From NCBI RefSeq assembly GCF_004362515.1, contig NZ_SNXU01000001.1, positions 5,270,001 through 5,334,000 of the forward strand: a DNA stretch of 64,000 bases, written 5' to 3'. Source of the DNA: Actinokineospora alba. Lineage in GTDB: Bacteria > Actinomycetota > Actinomycetes > Mycobacteriales > Pseudonocardiaceae. The position numbers were made by a program, and so were the translations under genes. How positions within the stretch are numbered: the stretch's first letter is position 1; each line of letters begins with the position of its first letter. This document shows positions 57,584-64,000 of the stretch, in pieces. Under the pieces are notes generated by a model that ran no database searches, had not been told where the DNA came from, and saw only the letters and a list, made by a program, of their open reading frames with translations.

Positions 57584-59416
57584 CTAGTTCAGCTTGACTT
57601 GCGCGCCCTTGATTTCCACGATGCCCTGGCTTTCGATCTTGATGCCTGTCTGCGCGGTGAGATTCAGTCGGGCACCGCCATCGATGTTCACGGTGCCGCC
57701 CGCGCCCGCCTTGATGTTGATGGTTCCCGACGGTCCACACTCGACGGTGACCGAGCCCGACGGCTGGGAACTGTTGAGCCGGACGGTCTTCTTCTGCTTG
57801 TCGATGGTCAGCGTCATGGTGCCGTCCTGCGTACCGAGGATCACCTCCGAAGCAGGCGGTTGGACCTCGTCGTGGAAGGCGAGCATGGTGCCCGACGCTC
57901 CCGCGAAGCCGCGCCAGACGACAGCCGCGGTCTGACCTGTGGCCTTGACCGGCTCGCCGCCAGGCCGGTACTTGCTGCGATTGTTGACCATCACTCCGAG
58001 CACGTACGCACGTTGCGGGTCGCCGAACTCGAAGCCGACCAACACCTCGTCCCCGACGTCCGGGACGAACATCGCGCCGCCGCGCTCACCCGCGGCGAAC
58101 TGCATGACGGGTGCCCAGTCCGATTCATAACTCGGCGACAGCCAGGGCAGACACACCTTGACCCGGCACTTGCGCAACGGGTCCATGACGTTGGTGACCA
58201 CACCGCACACCAGACCGGACACCGTCGGCTGCGGCCGGGCCGCTGCCGAGGTGAGGCCGAGCAGCGATCGCTGCTGACTTCCGCTGACTTCGAAGCGGGT
58301 GTGGTACCCGGCCACGTCGAAGACGTGCTGTGCCTTGGTGAGAACCCAGCTGCCCGCGAAGATCCGGGAGACCCCGGCGACGGTCACCGCCGTGCCCGCG
58401 AGCAGCCGCGGGTCGCCGATGGCTTCCCCCTCGGCCTCAGCGAAGGTGCCGCCGAGGTGTTCGGCCACACCGCTCGCGATCTCCTGCGCGGCGACTCCGA
58501 TCGCCGCACCGGTCGCCATCGGCCGATCCGACACGACGAAGGCCTTGGTGCTCGGTTCCGGCCCCATGCCTGGCTGGGCGCCCTTTCCGGCAGGCTGGGC
58601 CGCCGGCCCTTTGTCGAACAGTCGGGCGAGTTGAGCGGGGGTCGAACCGTTCAGCCGCGCCGAAGATGTCTGGACCGGTGTCGTGCCGACCTTCACTGTC
58701 GCGGAAAGCGGATCCCAGACCCGGACCTCGGCCTCCGCGGCCAGGTTGCCCGCCGTAACACGGGGGAGGAATGACCTCAGGTTGTCGGGATAGGTCAGCG
58801 TGATCGGCGGCGCGGCGGTGCCGGCCGGGCTCGCGGCCTTGCGGAAGAAGAATTTTCCTTCAGTCACCCCGATTTCGTAGCCGAGCGGGCCCGCCTGTCC
58901 GCTCAGGAACTCCCAGTCCGTCTGGTTGACCTGACCGATGTGGTCGTGCGCGGTCCGGGTCTGCTGAATCTCCCCGATCGTCAACCCGGCCTCGACGGCG
59001 ATCCTTCGGGCGATGTCGGACACCTTGCTGTTGAGGAACGTGCGGGTCCGGCGCGCGCGTTGCAGGCGATGATCGGCGGAATATCCCCGGATCACGGTCT
59101 GCATGGAGTCGGTGAACATCGCCTCGATCGAGGTCACCTCGCCGACGATGAGCTCGGCGGCTGTCCTGCCCGCAGGCGCGGCGCCACGGATGGTGACCGG
59201 ATCGCCGATCGTGACACGGGTCAGTGCGGTGATCTCGCTCGGACCAGCGGCGAACGTGACCTCGAACATGTCGGGAAGGTGCAGGTGGCTGTCCACGACA
59301 ACCCGATCCAGCTTGCCGCATGCCTCCTTCGACAGCGCGACGGACCCGATCAGGATCGTCGGGACGACTCTGATGAGACTCGCCTTGAGAGATTCCTGGC
59401 CCGGCTGCGCGCCCAT
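57584..59416 (-). CDS. VgrG-like spike protein (phage baseplate V / gp5-gp27 type)
   Basis: 610 residues; start separated by one base from the LysM-gene stop. N-terminal gp27-like hub domain (~1-340: VVVDSHLHLPDMFEVTF, MQTVIRGYSADHRLQRARRTRTFL, NQTDWEFL), an OB-type gp5 domain (~390-500: CRVKVCLPWLSPSYESDWAP, MFVPDVGDEVLVGFEFGDPQRAYVLG) and a C-terminal beta-helix spike with GTINIKAGAGG and LTAQTGIKIE repeats. It forms the trimeric membrane-piercing spike at the particle tip. No toxin extension is fused at its C-terminus. Confidence 0.93.
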   Translation of the reverse strand: MGAQPGQESLKASLIRVVPTILIGSVALSKEACGKLDRVVVDSHLHLPDMFEVTFAAGPSEITALTRVTIGDPVTIRGAAPAGRTAAELIVGEVTSIEAMFTDSMQTVIRGYSADHRLQRARRTRTFLNSKVSDIARRIAVEAGLTIGEIQQTRTAHDHIGQVNQTDWEFLSGQAGPLGYEIGVTEGKFFFRKAASPAGTAAPPITLTYPDNLRSFLPRVTAGNLAAEAEVRVWDPLSATVKVGTTPVQTSSARLNGSTPAQLARLFDKGPAAQPAGKGAQPGMGPEPSTKAFVVSDRPMATGAAIGVAAQEIASGVAEHLGGTFAEAEGEAIGDPRLLAGTAVTVAGVSRIFAGSWVLTKAQHVFDVAGYHTRFEVSGSQQRSLLGLTSAAARPQPTVSGLVCGVVTNVMDPLRKCRVKVCLPWLSPSYESDWAPVMQFAAGERGGAMFVPDVGDEVLVGFEFGDPQRAYVLGVMVNNRSKYRPGGEPVKATGQTAAVVWRGFAGASGTMLAFHDEVQPPASEVILGTQDGTMTLTIDKQKKTVRLNSSQPSGSVTVECGPSGTINIKAGAGGTVNIDGGARLNLTAQTGIKIESQGIVEIKGAQVKLN

Positions 59417-59417
59417 G

Positions 59418-60722
59418 TCAGCCCACTCCTGGCAAGAGCAATGGCTTGCCGTTGCGCACCCGAAGCGGATCGTCGATCCCGTTCTCCTCGGCGATCCGTC
59501 GCCACGCCGCCGGGGTCCCGTAGGTCTCCTTGGCGATGCTCGGGAGCGAATCCCCCGCGGTGACGGTATGTGCCCGCCCGCTTTCCCGAGTACCCGATGT
59601 CGGGTTGGTTCCCTTCTTGGCTGGTTCCACCTCTTGCAGCGTGAGTTGGACATTCGCGCGGTTGGGCAGACCGGTGCGGGTGAACCTGGTGTAGTTGACG
59701 GTGACGGACTTCAGTACGGCCCGGAAGTTGATGGGCGATCGTCGGCCACCGCCCGCGCCCATCACGATCCGGAGGTGTTTGATCTCCTGTTTCGGTTCGT
59801 CGGCGCCCGTGCCCGCGGCTGTCGTGCCGCTCCCGCCCTTGGCCGTCGCGCTGGATTCCGCGCCGAGCCAGGTGAACAACTTGGCCACCGTGGCTTGCAC
59901 ACTCGATACGCCCTCGACGCGGAGGTCGGAGAGCGTGATGGACAGCGTTCCCGGATCGATGGCCTGCTGCTCACGGGACTCCGTCGTGACAAGTCCGGGC
60001 GTCCTGATCTGGACCGTCTTGCTGAGCGATACCTTCTGCGGGTTGTACGCGAATTCCATCGGGGGGCCGGTCACCGTCGCGTCAACCTGGGTCGACGACA
60101 GCAGCATGACCTTCAGCTTGCCGTCCTTGCCGGTCGTCCCCTTGGCCGCCGGGCTGGTCGCGGGCGAGGCGCCGCCGGACTTGCTTCCGGTCACACCGTT
60201 GTGCGAGAGGACAAGTTTCTCGATCGCCACGTCGCCGCCCTTGGCCGAGAGCGTCGGTCCGGACCACGCCACCGGGATGGCGTCCTGCAGCGTCCACTTG
60301 TAGATCGGCTTCCAGTCGCTCGCGCTGAGCATCTCGATGGTGACGGTGCTGCCCGGATTGGCCGCGGCGCCCGCGTCGTCGGCGTTCACCCAGTTTTTGA
60401 TCACGTGCTGCAGCCACTTGTGCAGCGCATCGGAACTCTCCGACTCCATCGCGCGCTCCAGGGTGACCTGGCCGTAGGTCACGCGGTCCGGGAACCGCTG
60501 GACGCCGTCGTAGTCGCCGCCGGGGGCGTACTCGTCGATCTTCAGGGTGAGACCGAGACCGGAGCAGCCGGACCACCTGCCCAGCGCCATCTGCAAACCG
60601 TTGCCCGCGTACACGGTGACCTTGAACCGCATGCTGAGGCCCAGGGAGTGGCGCCTGGCAATCGGGGTCCCCGACTTCGACTTGGCGAGCGGCGACTTCG
60701 GGAGGGTGGGTAGCTGGGGCAT
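59418..60722 (-). CDS. Fused gp19-like tail protein, CIS tube-adaptor domain and LysM
   Basis: 434 residues; ATG shares one base with the preceding TGA. Residues ~1-165 are gp19-like (MRFKVTVYAGNGLQMALGRW, SVVTIEMLSASDWKPI-type strands), ~180-370 contain FAYNPQKVSLSKTVQIRTPG and match the contractile-injection-system tube-adaptor (CIS_tube) domain, and ~385-434 a LysM domain (HTVTAGDSLPSIAKETYG ... KPLLLPGVG). In related clusters, the second tube protein and the LysM tube-adaptor are often separate proteins; here they are one chain. It would join tube and spike and place the LysM near the baseplate. Confidence 0.85.
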   Translation of the reverse strand: MPQLPTLPKSPLAKSKSGTPIARRHSLGLSMRFKVTVYAGNGLQMALGRWSGCSGLGLTLKIDEYAPGGDYDGVQRFPDRVTYGQVTLERAMESESSDALHKWLQHVIKNWVNADDAGAAANPGSTVTIEMLSASDWKPIYKWTLQDAIPVAWSGPTLSAKGGDVAIEKLVLSHNGVTGSKSGGASPATSPAAKGTTGKDGKLKVMLLSSTQVDATVTGPPMEFAYNPQKVSLSKTVQIRTPGLVTTESREQQAIDPGTLSITLSDLRVEGVSSVQATVAKLFTWLGAESSATAKGGSGTTAAGTGADEPKQEIKHLRIVMGAGGGRRSPINFRAVLKSVTVNYTRFTRTGLPNRANVQLTLQEVEPAKKGTNPTSGTRESGRAHTVTAGDSLPSIAKETYGTPAAWRRIAEENGIDDPLRVRNGKPLLLPGVG

Positions 60723-61210
60723 CAGAATCCCGCCCTCAGTTCGGCGGGCAGGAAGGCGGTGTGGGCCAGTTCCAGGGTCTCCAGAGCCGGCCTGGAGTTG
60801 CCTGCGTCGAACTCGGTGATGGACCAGCTGATCGGGTAGCACTCCTTGAGTTCCCAGCTCGCCACCGTGAGGAACATCGAGTTGATCATCTGGATCTCAC
60901 CGCTGAGCGGGACGATTTTCCTGGCCGTCTCGATCAGCCATTTCTGTACGGTCTGGGAGTCCGAGCACGCGGCCCTGGCGAGCTTCACGTTGCCGTACTT
61001 GGCATTGCCGGGAAAGGTCATCATCTCGTTGTCCTCCCCGCAGCGGTACTGACACGACCCGAAGTTGACCGTCAGCCCGGCGACCTTCGTCCACGTGCCG
61101 AGGTCGTAGGTACCGGAATCGATGGTCACCCGGAACTGGTGGCTCATGCCGACATCGCCGGAGAGGCCGAGCCCCTGAGCGGCCTTGAGTGGCAACATGC
61201 TTCTGCTCAT
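60722..61210 (-). CDS. gp19-like tail tube protein (tube initiator)
   Basis: 162 residues. MSRSMLPLKAAQGLGLSGDVGMSH, then FRVTIDSGTYDLGTWTKVAGL (gp19 core), PGNAKYGNVKLARAACSD, KWLIETARKIVPLSGEI and the ending LETLELAHTAFLP. Shorter and less canonical than the orphan tube at 24.2 kb, so it is probably a specialised tube-end subunit, with the main tube encoded to the right of the window. Only 9 bp after the DUF4157 gene. Confidence 0.87.
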   Translation of the reverse strand: MSRSMLPLKAAQGLGLSGDVGMSHQFRVTIDSGTYDLGTWTKVAGLTVNFGSCQYRCGEDNEMMTFPGNAKYGNVKLARAACSDSQTVQKWLIETARKIVPLSGEIQMINSMFLTVASWELKECYPISWSITEFDAGNSRPALETLELAHTAFLPAELRAGF

Positions 61211-61219
61211 CGTGTGCCC

Positions 61220-63649
61220 CTATCGGAAATCCGTCAGTCGACCGCTGCGTTCCCGGTCGATGATCAGCTCGTGGCGCAGCCTGCTTCGAACGTGCCGGTA
61301 GAGCTTGTCCGCGAGGGCATCCATCGAACGTGGACTGTGCAGGTCGACCTCGGACTCCGCGACGTGGGTGTTGAGCTGGGCGAGCGAACCCTCGAGCTGG
61401 TCGATCCGCTTGGTCGCCGCCGCCATCTCGGCGAGCACCGGGGCCATGACCGCGACGGCCTCGTGATCACGCGATGGCTCCACCCATATCGGGGAACTCC
61501 ACCCGGAGTCGCCCTGTGGCAAGGACATCTGCTCAATCCGCGGGCCCGGTGGTTCCGTCATCGCAGGTATCCCGGCGGGGGAGAAGTGCGAGCCGCCGTC
61601 TGTTTCGCCGGATTCGATGATCCGCCGCAGCTCGTCGACGACGTGGGTTTGTGTCTCCGACTGTGCCCGCTGCACAAAGGTTCCCTCAGCCGACGACGGG
61701 AGCGCGGCGAGTTCGTTCCCCATACCCCGCACGTAGGCGGCGAGTTCGTCGGCCGTCACCGCGGCGGGAGCGGGCCGGTGGATCAGCGTGGGTGGCTCGG
61801 CCCGCGCGCCCCGGAACCATTGTTCGGTCGCCACCGCCGCCTCCTCCAGCTGCCTGCCTTCGGCACTGTCCTCTGTAGGCAGTCCGCCGCCCAGCATCCG
61901 TTGCTGTGTGGCGTGAACCAGTTCGTGCGCGAGCAGCGACCGGGCGTCGTGGCTCGACACGTCGCCCAGTTCGTCGGGCAAGTACACGTCACCGCCGTGG
62001 GCGAAAGCCTTGGCGGCCAACGAGGTCGCCATCTTCGACACCGCCGGACCACGGTGGATGGCCACGGTGCTCACGTCCACGCCGAAATGGGTGCGGAAAG
62101 CCCCTGCCACCTCACCCGGCACCGAGACGGTGACCGTGGCGCCTTCGCCGCCCGGCGGTGGGGTGGTCTCCTCGACACGCGGGGGCAACACGTCCAGCGC
62201 CGCGCGGTAGACGGGCGTGGTCGGCCGCGACAGCGTCGGTGTCGTGTCGACCGGTGGCGAGCTGCGGGCCGTGACCGGCGAGGAGGCAACGAACGGGATC
62301 AACGGAACCGCCTTGGCCGCCGGGTCCGGCGCCTGCGCCAGGCCCGCGGTGACGGGGGAGGACGCGGCAGGCGGGATCAACGGAACCGCCGTCGTCGACG
62401 GAAGCGCGTTGGGCAACGGAAGCACCTCGGGTGACGGGTCCGGCAGGTGCGCCGACACTGGTGGCACCGCCGAGGGTGGCGCGCCAGGCGTGACGGTGGT
62501 GGTCGGCGACGGGGCAGGCACGCGCGGGAACTCGTTGGTGCGGGCCGCGGGTGGCGATGGGACGGTCGCGGGTGGCGTTGGCGCCACCCCGACCGCACCA
62601 GGCGGTGCGACGGACCGCGGGTCGCGCGCCTGCCGGCGTTCGGCGGTGCGCGGTGCGTGGGTGAGCGGTGCCCCGAGTCCGAGCTTGGGTGCGGGAGGCG
62701 GATCCACGACGGCGGCTGGACCGCCACTTCGCGACCGCGCCGGTCCCGGAGCGGGGATCGGCGCGGACTGCGGATCAGTCCTGGGCGGCCTGGGAGTAGC
62801 TACCGGAGCCGCGGCCTCGACTTCTTCTGCTGGTTCCGCCTCGCCCTCCGTCGTGGTGGGCTCATCCGCCTCGCCCCGTGGTGCGTCAGGCTTTGCGCTG
62901 TCCTCGGCGCGCTTGGCGGACAAGCCCATCCTGCGGCTCTGCGCGAGTGTGTGCCGGCGAATCGTCCGGTCGGGCGCCGGCGTCGCGGGCGTGTCGAGGT
63001 TGTCCGGCGGCGGGGGCGCGACCGACGAGAGACCGGCGTCGCTCTGGGCGAATCCGTCGAACATGCTCAGATTGAACGCGGCCATCCCGGACTCGGCCTG
63101 GGCCCGCAGGGAGTCGACCATCCGGTCGTACTTCGCCGTGCTTCGGTGCGGAATGGCCGGTACCTGGGGTTCGCCCAAGTACTCGTCGACCGCGTGAATC
63201 AACTCCGGGGCCGGGTGTGGCGGATGTTCGACCACTGGCAGGACCCGCGGCGCCACAGGCTTTTCGGGCGGCGACTCGGCGGCCTGCCCGCCTGCTTCGG
63301 CGTGCCGAACCGACGCCGGCCCCGGCCTCAAGGCGGGAGTTGGCGCGGGCGGCCCATCGCCGGCATCGGTGGTCGCGCGCCGCGGTACTGCTCGCGCGAT
63401 CCCGGTCACTCGACCGGATGCGGCCGGGTGCCGTAGCGGCGGCAGCGGCCGCGGCAGCGGACGGGTGCCCGCGATGTCGGGTGGCCGCAGGATCGGCGCC
63501 AGCGTCGGCGGTCGTGGCGAGGTGGTCGGGCGAAGGTGGGCGACGCGGGCCCAATCCCCTCGCGGCGGGGGGAAGCCCGCACCCCCGGTGGCAGACACGG
63601 GGGCGCTTGGAACGGCTGTCCGGCGTCGACGCCAGAAGCTCCAGTTCAT
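61220..63649 (-). CDS. DUF4157-domain HExxH protein of the eCIS operon (809 aa)
   Basis: ATG after GGGAGGCAGCCG. Residues ~1-500 are Pro/Ala-rich and probably disordered. A DUF4157 metallopeptidase-like domain lies at ~505-600: FGVDVSTVAIHRGP, KAFAHGGDVYLPDELG and the HELVHATQ motif (~575) whose HExxH suggests zinc binding. After ~605 a helical C-terminus is unassigned. DUF4157 proteins are frequent in eCIS loci and on phage-tail-like effectors; they may process or load cargo, or be cargo. Its place ahead of the tube genes argues for a structural or assembly role, but the low-complexity N-terminus also resembles cargo packaging regions. Confidence 0.87.
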   Translation of the reverse strand: MNWSFWRRRRTAVPSAPVSATGGAGFPPPRGDWARVAHLRPTTSPRPPTLAPILRPPDIAGTRPLPRPLPPLRHPAASGRVTGIARAVPRRATTDAGDGPPAPTPALRPGPASVRHAEAGGQAAESPPEKPVAPRVLPVVEHPPHPAPELIHAVDEYLGEPQVPAIPHRSTAKYDRMVDSLRAQAESGMAAFNLSMFDGFAQSDAGLSSVAPPPPDNLDTPATPAPDRTIRRHTLAQSRRMGLSAKRAEDSAKPDAPRGEADEPTTTEGEAEPAEEVEAAAPVATPRPPRTDPQSAPIPAPGPARSRSGGPAAVVDPPPAPKLGLGAPLTHAPRTAERRQARDPRSVAPPGAVGVAPTPPATVPSPPAARTNEFPRVPAPSPTTTVTPGAPPSAVPPVSAHLPDPSPEVLPLPNALPSTTAVPLIPPAASSPVTAGLAQAPDPAAKAVPLIPFVASSPVTARSSPPVDTTPTLSRPTTPVYRAALDVLPPRVEETTPPPGGEGATVTVSVPGEVAGAFRTHFGVDVSTVAIHRGPAVSKMATSLAAKAFAHGGDVYLPDELGDVSSHDARSLLAHELVHATQQRMLGGGLPTEDSAEGRQLEEAAVATEQWFRGARAEPPTLIHRPAPAAVTADELAAYVRGMGNELAALPSSAEGTFVQRAQSETQTHVVDELRRIIESGETDGGSHFSPAGIPAMTEPPGPRIEQMSLPQGDSGWSSPIWVEPSRDHEAVAVMAPVLAEMAAATKRIDQLEGSLAQLNTHVAESEVDLHSPRSMDALADKLYRHVRSRLRHELIIDRERSGRLTDFR

Positions 63650-63668
63650 CGGCTGCCTCCCGTGCTGC

Positions 63669-63842
63669 TCACCATTCGTGGGTGCCCGGCGGTGCCGGGG
63701 ACTGCGCGTGGATCTTTCCTATCTCCTCGATCACCCTGGTCCGGGCCGGATGCTCCAGCCCCAAGATGTCCGGGAAGGACCAGTGCAGGTAGTACGCGAC
63801 GTACACGACCTCCTCCCAGAGTCGGTCGGCCGTGTACGTCAG
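63669..63842 (-). CDS. Small eCIS protein, DUF6760-like (57 aa)
   Basis: Reads (L/M)TYTADRLWEEVVYVAYYLHW and ends PPGTHEW. It fits the small DUF6760-type proteins seen in contractile-tail loci. The only possible start is CTG at 63842, overlapping the stop of the upstream gene (CTGA); an in-frame TGA lies five codons further upstream, which limits the choices. Preceded by GGGGGA. Function unknown. Confidence 0.7.
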   Translation of the reverse strand: MTYTADRLWEEVVYVAYYLHWSFPDILGLEHPARTRVIEEIGKIHAQSPAPPGTHEW

Positions 63843-64000
63843 GATTCCCCCGGCGCCTCACCCGCGACATCGACACCGAAAGCGTGCCCACAACTGGGGC
63901 AGACGACGTCGGCCTCGGTGTGGCCCGCCTGGTTGATCCGCCGGTAGAGGTCCTGCAGGAACGCCAGATCGGAGGCGAAGAGGCTCTCGATGACGTAGGT
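63839..64000 (-). CDS. C-terminal end of a zinc-ribbon tail protein (5' end outside window)
   Basis: Last 53 residues: LFASDLAFLQDLYRRINQAG and a CPSCGH motif that may bind zinc with upstream ligands. Phage tail assembly proteins with this ending occur next to DUF6760 genes in contractile systems. The remaining ORF lies to the right. Confidence 0.6.
   Translation of the reverse strand, partial: TYVIESLFASDLAFLQDLYRRINQAGHTEADVVCPSCGHAFGVDVAGEAPGES

Overview
The window is about 70% GC and has GTG/TTG/CTG starts, dense ATGA-type overlaps, an ESX/type VII-style cassette, mycothiol-type DinB proteins, LuxR-ATPase (LAL) and BTAD (SARP-type) regulators and a single-chain biotin carboxylase. This points to a filamentous actinomycete, most likely of the Pseudonocardiaceae type. 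That placement is inferred from gene content; there is no rRNA or other taxonomic marker, and no tRNA or CRISPR array was seen.

Layout. 1-6.4 kb: 3' part of a giant Kelch/immunoglobulin-like exoprotein, a proline-rich peptide, a CPBP membrane protease and a lipoprotein. 6.5-13 kb: a LAL regulator next to an FAD monooxygenase and an epoxide hydrolase/haloalkane dehalogenase-type enzyme, then small stress-type proteins. 13.3-18.7 kb: a 1,812-residue single-chain acyl-CoA carboxylase. 19-24 kb: membrane protein, MFS transporter, secreted SGNH lipase, TetR regulator, methyltransferase. 24.2 kb: an isolated contractile-tail tube gene. 24.7-30.2 kb: PNPOx and maleylpyruvate-isomerase-like proteins, then a DrrAB-like ABC exporter with a DUF4097 protein and a ribbon-helix-helix regulator whose upstream region carries a helically phased repeat array. 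30.4-34.3 kb: secreted peptide, secreted trypsin and an ESX substrate cassette. 34.4-48.5 kb: a second LAL regulator, a Stv-domain protein, CAP, Vps62-like, VOC and fasciclin exoproteins, a catalytically dead alpha/beta hydrolase and an ATPase-BTAD regulator. 48.6-64 kb, all on the minus strand and running off the right edge: most of an extracellular contractile injection system (eCIS) operon.

In transcription order the eCIS operon encodes: the C-terminus of a zinc-ribbon tail protein, a small DUF6760-like protein, a DUF4157 HExxH protein, a gp19-like tube protein, a fused gp19/tube-adaptor/LysM protein, a VgrG-like spike, a gp25-like protein, a gpJ-like baseplate protein, a zinc-ribbon/Gly-Pro-repeat/transmembrane/glycan-binding protein (CisA-like architecture), tail protein I, a LuxR regulator with a degenerate receiver, and three unrecognised proteins that may be cargo. 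Sheath, main tube and AAA ATPase are not in the window and should lie to the right.

The main new observation is a shared 17-bp dyad, CTAGGG-N5-CCCTAG. It occurs about 60-90 bp upstream of the LAL regulator at 34.4 kb, of the Ser-to-Ala hydrolase at 40.9 kb, and of the BTAD regulator at 48.5 kb that abuts the eCIS operon. This suggests one regulatory circuit across the 34-48 kb region that may feed into the injection system.
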